Shown one piece after another: positions 14,547-23,800 of a stretch of 64,000 nucleotides of DNA. Under the pieces are notes generated by a model. The model saw nothing but the letters and a program-made list of their open reading frames with translations. It was not told the DNA's origin and searched no databases. Made by a program: the position numbers and the translations under genes. Origin of the DNA: Lingula anatina (Eukaryota; Brachiopoda; Lingulata; Lingulida; Lingulidae); contig NW_019775632.1 in the NCBI RefSeq assembly GCF_001039355.2, forward strand, positions 208,641 through 272,640, read 5' to 3'. Position 1 is the stretch's first letter. Each line of letters begins with the position of its first letter.

Positions 14547-15587
14547 TCTCTCTTTTCTCTGTTTTGTAACTTTACTTATTCATTGAAGCTATTCCATTCA
14601 CCAAGGTGACTTTTTTCTTTACACCTTTTAGTGCATATAGGGAGCATGGTTGATTGTCTAATGTTTATGGAATTATGTCTACTCTATATCTGATTCAGGA
14701 TTCAAGATACCCTGTCCCATGTGGTGACTATACATGTAAAAGCACATACATTGAATGCTTGAAATCTCTAAGTGAGCTAGAGAAAAAGAAAATGGAGTGG
14801 AAGCAACGAAGTAAGTGAGAAACTATTTTACAGGTATAATCACATTCATTTAAACAGTTGAATAGTTTAAAATTGAAGTGTCTTTCTGAAATGGAGCGTA
14901 ATATTAAAACAATTTTTTAAGAAATGAGAAATTTATACGTCACTCTGCTTTAATTTCCTTTCATGCACAAATAGATTATGTAGTTTCCAAGTGTGTTTGC
15001 AACATTGCAATGAAGTGAGTAAAGAGCTTGTATTGTGATTGAGGTAGAATTGTTATTAATGAAGAAGGCTTGGATTTGTGCAGACACTGGATGTCATCTT
15101 CATGTTTAAATAAAAGTTTTTGTTACATTACAGTGGTAGCCAACTTGAAAACTCCAGGTTTTGTATACACAGGGCGACAGAACCTCCCATACACTAGTGG
15201 CCAGTGGGTAAGACAAGTATTTTGTAAGAATGAATATTTTGATTGAAAGGCTATATTGTTCTTAGCTTACTTTAAAGTGTTGTTCTTCATCAAATTTATG
15301 AAGAACTGGTTCCAATTGCTAATTATGATATCATTATCAAGCCCTTTGGTTAACATGTAAATGCAAAAGTAATATTTATATATTTGCTCAAAAATGGATG
15401 ATATAATAATTTATGTGGGTGCAATATCTTAATCATAGCTTTTTTTACATTTAATTTTTAGTCATTTGGACAATTTGGTGCCAAAAATCCACAAAATGGA
15501 GCGTATTTAAGACAAAGACCACCTCAGCAAAAAAGTTACTCAGGACCACAATTTGCACAAGATAATCAAAGACGACGTTTTTGGTAA
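195..15587 (+). CDS. Large uncharacterised protein, tandem methyltransferase-like domains and kinase-like C-terminus (5' partial)
   Basis: I do not recognise this gene by name. Exons read from splice sites and frame: 195-354, 736-860, 1231-1350, 1678-1779, 2011-2353, 2522-2967, 3264-3372, 3617-3772, 3984-4039, 4601-4675, 5123-5318, 5638-5746, 5950-6058, 6448-6633, 6971-7111, 7335-7499 (end uncertain), 7626-7783, 8142-8301, 8779-8851, 9347-9550, 9796-9911, 11715-11798, 12413-12481, 12747-12866, 13137-13278, 13432-13545, 13723-13805, 14115-14182, 14350-14413, 14699-14810, 15134-15207, 15462-15587, about 1,454 codons. Residues 1-135 are cysteine-containing and globular; 170-560 are charged and low-complexity, with an acidic Glu run near 540-560. 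Residues ~605-764 and ~990-1131 are two alignable alpha/beta segments resembling class I methyltransferases without a clear GxGxG. Near 1273-1290 lie DMAPWN and IDYDT, spaced like a kinase catalytic loop and metal-binding motif. The tail is basic and ends QRRRFW. The first exon is entered from an acceptor at 193-194, so the start codon and any signal peptide are outside the window. Exons 8779-9911 recur at 10290-11422 beside an n, probably an assembly artefact. Function is unknown. Confidence 0.75.
8433..9942. repeat. 1.5-kb direct duplication, copy 1
   Basis: This stretch is repeated at 9944-11453 with a constant offset of 1511 and only a few substitutions, for example in the poly-A tract before the acceptor at 9794 and a synonymous C/T change in the last exon. 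It holds three coding exons (8779-8851, 9347-9550, 9796-9911) of the large upstream gene. Copy 1 ends exactly at the n at 9943. Confidence 0.95.
9944..11453. repeat. 1.5-kb direct duplication, copy 2
   Basis: This is the second copy of 8433-9942. It carries exons 10290-10362, 10858-11061 and 11307-11422, with splice sites intact. The three exons sum to 393 nt, so including both sets would keep frame and add 131 residues. Because the junction is an n, the likeliest reading is two alleles placed in series by the assembler. Confidence 0.95.
11963..12117. mobile_element. Palindromic MITE-like element
   Basis: The left arm starts TGACAAAGTTTGA at 11963 and continues to the 18-base block GTCTTGACAATAAACAGT at 11979-11996. 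The right arm carries the reverse complement of that block at 12069-12086 and of the start at 12105-12117. The whole could fold into one long hairpin. It sits in an intron of the large gene. No coding capacity is seen, and the superfamily is not assigned. Confidence 0.6.
14511..14556. repeat. (CT)n microsatellite
   Basis: A run of CT dinucleotides with minor interruptions lies in an intron of the large gene, 3' of the exon ending at 14413. Confidence 0.9.
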
Positions 15588-17263
15588 AATTTATCAAAAA
15601 ATCAAAATTAATCCTTTAATATGCCTAGATACTAGACAAATTGATTTGTATAGATTCATTAGTTACCTGTTATTTTCTAAATTGTTATTGTAGTTTGATT
15701 GCTGTTATTATAGAGCAAATTGTTAGGTCATACTTACTGTAAAAATTTACTCTACCAAAAAGAATGACAGATATATAATTTTTTTGGTCAGATATTTGAT
15801 TTCCAGTGATTTGTATGCTGTTAGTTGTTTTTTTATAAAACCCAATAACTAACAAATATGCTCAGGTAAAAACAGGTTGTTTTAGGATAGAACTTATTAT
15901 TCTAATCAGAATTGTCTTTTTTAGAAGTTGTTATTGAATGCTATTAATAGGCTTTTTATGCTCCTTTATATTATCAAAAAATAAACTTACATCTTGGAGT
16001 AGTAAACATTATTTGATACAAGACTGTTTACAGAAAAACTTAACTTACACAGAAAGTATGATAACACTAGCTCTATTTTCCCTTTCTCTGTTGTTTTTGA
16101 GATATTTACATCTTACGTCATTTAAATATAGCAAGATATTTTATAATGTATTTTGATTAAATATTGATTGAAATATAATGAAGTATATTTTTCCCTTCAT
16201 ACGAAAGGCATGCCAAACTAAACAGTAGATGTATATGTATGTGTATAAATGACTTTTTGTTCATTAAATATGTTATGAATCATACATTATATATTCAGAT
16301 GTTAGGATCTAAATGGATGTTAGCATCTATATCTATATGGATGGATTTAATTATGGTTTATCAGCTTGTACCTTGGTGACCTGTTGTTTAGTAATAGTTA
16401 GGTCCTGTTTGTATATATATGCACACGTGATAATATATATAAGTATAATACCTTGAAGTCACTATACCCCATACTTGTGATATTAGATTTCATTTTTGTA
16501 TATATTTCTTAAGTACATTGTACTTTCTAATCTCAGTTGGTGACTGTTGTACGTCCAGTCTTCCAAACACAGTTCATTTATATTTATTGGTTTGCAAGGA
16601 AATTAGTATGGAATGGGTATGGTGAAGAATGAATGGTTTGAAGGGAACAAAGCTGGTTATACTGCAGTTACTGTAATAGGTTGCTAAAATTGAACCAGGG
16701 TTTAGGACAGCATTCTTGATTTTGTTTATGAATTTTCAAGTTTTTATCTCAAGTGGGTAGAAATTGAGTACAGTAATGCCATTGTATAATATTTTAAATA
16801 CTTCTCAGTATTGACCTTGAATAATATTTTCATTCAGCCATGTATTAATGAAGAATAATGTATTGAAGGTGGCAATTTTGTTCAGATTAAGATCTAAAAG
16901 ATCAATGTTTGTATTATTACTGGGTAATGTGAATCTGTCTGGTTTCTTTAAAAATTATTATGAAGCAATTCCAGAATCAGCACAAGTGTACACACTGTGA
17001 TATGTTATTATTTGTATAACCTTTGTATGAACAAGCTTGTATCATAGCTTTTTTGTTTTTGTGGGAATATTACTTGTGTCTTTAAAAAGTATGTATTGGG
17101 TCTCATTCCAGAAAATGATAAGTTGCAATGATTGACAATTTGCTATTTACTTCTTGTTGAATATATTGAATTAAGTATTATACTTGTTACACTTCAGTAT
17201 TTTACTGAGAGACATTTGTAAATGGCTGTATTCTTTGAGACTGCATGCTTTTCTTATATTATT
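15588..17263 (+). other. 3' UTR and downstream sequence of the large gene
   Basis: No coding exon is seen after the stop at 15585-15587. The sequence is AT-rich, without long frames, and is probably 3' UTR over an unknown part of its length. It ends at the left end of the Helitron-like element. Confidence 0.5.
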
Positions 17264-19303
17264 AGTACCACCAGCGTGTACGCTGGCGGTAATCATGGTT
17301 TTAGTCCCGACCCGTCTCGTCCGGCTCCGCGTACTGGCACCGGATACAAGTCACCGTTACCGCTTCTCCTGCTAAACCGCAAGGACCCCTGTCCCCATCT
17401 CTTGGATTTAGGTCACATATAACCTCAACTTGAACCCCCAGGTTTTTTTGTCTCAGTCGGTGCATTGACCTGGGCGTGACGCTCGTTGAAATGCACCCTT
17501 GTCAAAATTTTTGAAAATTCAATGCCAATTATCTACCCTACCGAAGGAATTATGGGAAAATTTTCTACAGAAAGTCATATGTGGAGATTTCAAATATGCC
17601 CTTGGATTTAATCTTTGACCTTTGCTTCAAGGTCAAACGGGCCAAAATTTTCAAAAAAAGGAAATTTTTTACGAAAAAAAAAATTATTTGCCCTGATATT
17701 CAGAAACTACACAGACTTAACCAATAATATTATTGGAAAGTGTTATCCTTCGGGTTATCTTTCATCTCCGTGAATTTGGGGTCAATCGGTGCATTTTCAC
17801 TGGAGTAGCGTCCATAAGATACCGAAACTGAAAACTGTCTCTAATTCGGGAAGCGTTAATGCTAGAGACCTATTCTTTTTTGCATTTTGTAGAGCCTGTA
17901 AAGCCCAACACTGGAGGTGGTCTCCGTTTTTTGTAATTCATACGGTTTTCGTGTTATGCTGTAGTCCCTTATATCTCCAAAACTGGCAGAAATAGGTCAA
18001 TAGTTATTATTAAAGTTGAATAGGAAGTCATATACTGGCAATCTAAATGTGACCTTGAAATTGACCTTTGACCTACTTTTTACCATGAACTGAACTTTGC
18101 AAATTTTGGTTCCCTTTTATCTCCAAAACTGGCAAAGATATGTCCATAGTTACTATTGAACTTGAATAGAAAGTCATATACTGGCAATCTAAGTGTGACC
18201 TTGAAATTGACCTTTGACCTACTTTTCATCCTTATTTGAACTTTGCAAATTTTGGTTCCCTTTTATCTCCAAAACTAGCAGAGATACGCCCATAGTTGCT
18301 ATTGAATTTGAATAGAAAGTCAATAGCAATTTACTGTGACCTTTAAATTGACCTTTGACCTACTTTTCACCATGAACTGAACTTTGCAAATTTTTATTCC
18401 CTTTTATCTCCAAAACTGGCAGAGATAGGTCCATAGTTACTGTTAAAGTTGAATAGGAAGTCATATACTGGCAATCTAAATGTGACCTTGAAATTGACCT
18501 TTGACCTACTTTTTATCATGAACTGAACTCTGCTAATTTATTTCCCTTTTAACTCCAAACCTGGCAGAGATAGGTCCATAGTTACTATTGAAGTTGAATA
18601 GGAAGTTATATACTGGTTATCTTACTCTGACCTTGAAATTGACCTTTGGCCTACTTTACACTTTAAACTGAACTTTGCAACTTTTTAAATGCTTATACTT
18701 TCAAAACTGGCAAAGATACGCCCATAGTTACTATTGAATTTGAGTAGAAAGTCATAAGAGACAATTTACTGTGACCTTAAAATTGACCTTTGACCTACTT
18801 TTCACCATGAACTGAACTTTGCAAATTTTTGTTCCCTTTTATCTCCAAAACTGGCAGAGATAAGGCCAAAGTTACTATTGCACTTGAATAGAAGTCATAT
18901 ACTGGCAATCTAAGTGTGACCTTGAAATTGACCTTTGACTTACTTTTCATCATGAATTGAACTTTGTAAAATTTGGTGCCCTTTTATCTCCAAAACTAGC
19001 AGAGATAGGTCCATAGTTGCTATTGAACTTGAATAGGAAGTCATATACTGGCAATTTACTGTGACCTTCAAATTGACCTTTGACCTACTTTTTATGATGA
19101 ACTGAATTTTGATTGTACCATTTTTGGTTATATTTTTTTGCATATTTTGAGAATTCTTGTTGATTGCATTTTATAGAGCTTGTCAAGCACAAGACTGGTG
19201 GTGGTGTCTCTTTTTTTTTTTTGGGGGGGGGGTCCATATGAATGCGCTTCCTCCAGCTGGTGGTACTATATCCGGAGGCGGTATCGCCTCTCTGATCCTC
19301 TAG
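17264..19303 (+). mobile_element. Helitron-like non-autonomous element with internal 145-bp array
   Basis: The left end has a hairpin CCAGCGT-GT-ACGCTGG (about 17269-17284). The right end has the hairpin GAGGCG-GTAT-CGCCTC, then about nine bases, then CTAG (19300-19303) followed by T, as in Helitrons. No terminal target duplication is evident. A palindrome TTGACCTT-TGCTTC-AAGGTCAA lies near 17613-17634. Both ends also occur at 1-115, showing that the element is repeated. No helicase or Rep frame is visible, so it would be non-autonomous. The exact left boundary is approximate; Helitron versus Helentron is not decided. Confidence 0.7.
18000..19110 (+). repeat. Tandem ~145-bp repeats, about 8 units, each with a DR1-type motif
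   Basis: TGACCTTTGACCT, or a one-base variant, occurs at 18062, 18208, 18349, 18495, 18640, 18784, 18929 and 19074, giving spacings of 141-146. Six copies are exact; those at 18640 and 18929 have one change each. The reverse complement is AGGTCA-A-AGGTCA, a direct repeat with one-base spacer, the known site type for RXR, HNF4 and PPAR-class receptors. Most units also carry TGACCTTGA just upstream, the reverse complement of the ERR/FTZ-F1-type site TCAAGGTCA. Flanking unit sequence is also conserved, so this is a minisatellite inside the element. Confidence 0.9.
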
Positions 19304-20889
19304 TTATTATTATTAATTATTATTGACTGACATTAATGGAGATATGACTACAGTGCTACTCCTATCTCTTTAACAAACTGAAAAGAAATAAAGCACAAAA
19401 TTACTAACAAATAAAAAAAAGGCAGAAATAGCCGCTTTCTCTAATAAAAAGTGTTTAGTCTTTTCCTTTCTTCGAGTTCCTCAGAAGTCCCTTTATCTTC
19501 CTTCAGCCAGGGTCTAGATGAGTACCACAGGTAAACTAATTAGATTTACTTGCTTGGAAGTAAGCATGTTGTAGGTATGTCAGAATTAATCAACAGAATT
19601 GAGCGGAAAACATATAGGTGTAATCAATTTTTTTAATTTCATGGGGCTTAGACTAGGCTTGGAGAACGAACCATCTTCAAAGCTGAAGGTTTGACAATAT
19701 TTGATAGTCAACTTTAAATTCGTGTACAAGTCTAAATGACCTTATAATACTGCATCTTTTGTTTTAATTTACCGTTTTTTTAATCAATCTTGAGTCGATC
19801 CCCACTTCACACAAAACGCACACTATGAACAAAAGAACAGTTTCATTCATTTCTTAAAACCCAATATAAACACAGTTTTTAATGAAATAGAAAAACAAGG
19901 TAGAAGAAAATGACAACGAAATTTGAGAATTTCGAAGAATTTTAGTCGACGTGGAAAGAGCTGTTAGCACAGCAGTATGCTAAAAAGCGGCTTTAGAAAG
20001 AAATTGCGATTGTTGAGCTTCTCAACCATTGTGATTAGTACCCCTTATGCCAAAGTAATGTCGACCTTTGCAGCAGCGCTGCAGGTGAACTAAGAAACGG
20101 TTGTCACACTTTGTTTTCCAGTTTGTCGCAAACTTGTCTGTGTTTAATAGGGAAAGATAACATTCAAGAGGGCGCTCCACTGGGAAGGTAAACAGTAGGG
20201 CTTGATAATATATCATGACATCGACTTGGCTATGCATTGGGCTGTTACACTTACAGACGTAGTTCTGACTTTGGTTACAGGATCGATATACTGGACTAGT
20301 CATACTAGTAAATACTTAGCGGTATATGATCTGAGGGATGCCTGTATGTGTTGTACTTACATGTAGCTATTGCAGCAGGTAAGGCAGGTGTAATTACTGT
20401 CGTGCGTGGTGGGTGCGCGAGTGTGAGAGATCGAGACTTGGGCGCATGATGGGTGCAAAATAGATACGTGACTGTAGGCTGTTTGCCCCTCGTGACTAGA
20501 GTACACCCAAACATGTACCTCTGTACTCTGCATGGTGTCCATGAATTTATGTATTTCAAGATATCATTTCATCTTAGCCAGAGGTTGAAATTAAATGCAA
20601 ATCTTATTCAGAGGTTGAACTTGAATTGTAAATAGGGAAATTATGTTAACTGAATTTCCAGGCATTGGGCACTGCATGGGCCCATTTTACAAATTCAGCT
20701 AGTGGAAGAATTATTTTTTAATCACAAGCTTCTCTCTCAACCTAGCCACATGCAGCCATTGATACTAGAATATGTTTGTTTTGAAGTTTTAACTGTTTGG
20801 TCCATTCTATTTTTAGGCTCTGCAGTCGCAGTTAAGAAACCCTTCCAAGTTCCAGAATACGCAGTATACAGAACACCTGGTACAGCAAA
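19304..20889 (+). other. Intergenic region and probable 5' region of the acyl-CoA reductase gene
   Basis: No conserved coding exon is recognised here. A possible acceptor (TTTTTAG, 20811-20817) lies about 70 bases before the start codon of the next gene, so an upstream non-coding exon is likely but cannot be placed. The open frames present are short and unlike known proteins. Confidence 0.4.
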
Positions 20890-23800
20890 ATGGTGGCTGC
20901 CATTGCAGATTTTTATGCTGGACGCAGCATATTTGTCATTGGTTTTACAGGGTTTATGGGCAGGGTTCTGGTCGAGAAGCTGCTGAGAAGTTGTTCTGAC
21001 ATAAAGGCAATTTATGTACTTATCAGACCAAAGAATAACCAGGATGTGAGGCAGAGACTTGAAGATGTCTTCAGTTCCAAAGTATGTGATTTGCACTTGT
21101 TTTGTAAAAATACTCTATTGATTTTTGTTTTCTTATGTACCTACCCATGTATTGAAATTAAATGAAAAAGAAAGATACAGAGTCTGTTGAAAAATTGGAT
21201 AACATTATAAGGAATTGTGTATGTAACAGTATTATGAAAACAATTAAATCCTTATACTTTTGCACCTAGCTGTGCATGTGCATATAGTTTTGGAAATTAA
21301 ACTATTATTACTCCTTCTGAGATCCATATGATTCGTACACTCCTTGAAAAAGTAGACCTCCTTCACTGTCAAGACCTCCAGACAGTCTTACTTAAATGTA
21401 AAAATTACTACCTGTGATATTTTCAGCTATTTGACAAGTTGAGAAAAGAGCGTCCAGAGTTCCGCACCAAAGTCATTCCAGTGAATGGAAACATGTTAGA
21501 GCCACACCTGGGCATGAGCCAGTCAGATATGACCAGACTTGTTACTGATGTGTCTGTGGTGTTTCATGCTGCTGCAACTGCTAACTTTGAGGAACATTTA
21601 AAGTAGGTATTTTTCAGTAGCCGTCACATTTTTTGTGTTTGAAAAGATTGAAAAGGCACACTCAGAGGGTTATACTTTTATGAAGCAAAAATTTTTTTTT
21701 CCTTTTATGAATCAAAAAAAAATTTTCCTATAAATTTCAACTTCGTAATGACCAAGGGAGAGTAAATACAAAAGCTTCCCAAGAATTATGATCCATTAAC
21801 TCGATTCTAAATGTTTAACTATTAAAATTTTGATTCCCTGGAAGTGTACGGGGGATATGCTTTGATTTTAAGCCTTGATGATAAGATGTCATTCTGCGGA
21901 GATTTGTGTAATTCATCAATGAAATTGTCCTCCACTTTTTGTGCTGGCTGTTTGACTTAGTGGGGGCTGCTAACAAATACTTACTGAAATTGAATTGGTG
22001 TCTGTTTGCATGACCACAATACATCTGTAGATTGAGAAAGTAACTTGTGAACATCTTAATTTTACCAAATGCAACCTCTCAAGAGACCATCCTATCAATA
22101 CTTGTTCAGGATCTTGTTCTGATAAGATACTAGTGGTACATGTAAGTGTTTATTGATTTTCTTCCAGATCAGGAGTGCTGATGAATTTGCATGGTGTGAA
22201 AAAACTTGCAGAGCTATGTAAACAGATGTCAAAACTGGAAGTGAGTTTCTTATGAATTACCGTTTTTTATTAGATTTTCTAAATTGAACTTTATCAGTAA
22301 CTTCAATTGCACATGCTTTGTGATTTCTAGAAATTAACCACTTGCTGTAGACTTTTGTACAAAATGCCTCTGCAGTGTACAAAGTTATTTTACAAAATAT
22401 TGATACTTGGAAAACCATAGACTGAGAAAATTGCACTTCTGGTATTTGCAGGCCTTAGTTTATGTGTCCACAGTCTTTGCAAATTGTGACAGATCACAGG
22501 TGCAGGAAGCAATATATCCACCAGCGCTCCAACCCCAGAAACTGATGGAGGCAGCAGAGTATGTATCAATCTTTCAAAAAGTTCAAGGTTTCTTTGAGTT
22601 CTGCAAAGATGCCTTTTAACAGGCATACAAGGGGCGTTTGAAGGATTCTAGGCTTGTAGGAATTTTTCTCTGTCTCAACTCTGGTATTTGGTGTGAAATA
22701 CATACGTTTATATATTTTTTTAATATTAAGCCACCGCTTCTAAAAATATTAGACAATGGAACCCTTTCTTATTGAAAGCTTAATTATAAAACTGCATGAA
22801 ATAAGTCGAGATAAAGAGGATATATAATGTATTGAATTTTTTCAAAGTTTAAAATAGCAAAACTGAACTGATGTACATGCAGATCTAATAGTAAGCAATC
22901 TTAAAGTTTGCTTTGTTTTGATAAATACATTTGCTTCCTATGACTTGAATACTTTAAAACCTTCAAATAGGTTCAAAGAAAAAAAAATTGTTTTTAGATG
23001 GATGGATGCTGAAATGATGGAAATTTTGGCTCCTCACCTGATTGGCAAGCGGCCAAACACATACACTTATATCAGAGCCATGGTGGAGTATCTTTTAGTG
23101 GAGGAGTATGCCAGTCTACCCATTGCCATAATAAGGCCCTCTATAGTGGGAGCCTCACTGAGAGAACCCTTTCCTGTATGTTGTATTGCTCACACTCACA
23201 TTAAAAAAGTTCTAAACTTTTAAATGTCATACAATTAAAAGTAATATCTGCCAGGACAAGTGATTGAGTAATGTGATGTATTGATGTACTTTTTAAGATA
23301 TCACGTTTCAGATTTAATCTGCAGTTTTTTTGTGATGGGTAATATTATTCTCAGCAAAAATAGATTCCATCAGCATTTAGCGTAAGTCCTTATTAAGCTT
23401 GTGTGAGTCTAGATGAAATAGATTAAATTTTTCTTCTCACAAACACTAATAAATTACTGTATGGTCTTTCAGGGGTGGCTTGATAATTTTGATGGCCCAA
23501 CCAATCTTCTTACTAAGGTAGGTATGCTTAGTTATGACATATTCTTATCATTTAAGCATAAAAATGTAGACAGTTTTTATACACCCAGTAGGTGACTTTT
23601 ATTTTCTTACCACGTATTGATAAACTCTTGACCTACTGAAATTACTTGTAGGTTTCACGCACAATTTATTTTCTGGGTATGTGTAAAGTCACAATTTTTC
23701 GAAATTCTAAAAACTGCAACTGTTGTATTTCATTTTTAAAAATTATTCATATTTTTATTATTTTCAGGTTGGCAAGGGTATTTTGAGAAGTATGATGGGA

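Noticed and set aside
18000-19110. CRISPR-like array
   Set aside because: Units are ~145 bp without unique spacers and lie in a eukaryotic transposon; this is a minisatellite.
20022-20559. Minus-strand frames of 60-93 codons upstream of the reductase
   Set aside because: No similarity recognised and no splice signals; probably chance frames in the 5' region.
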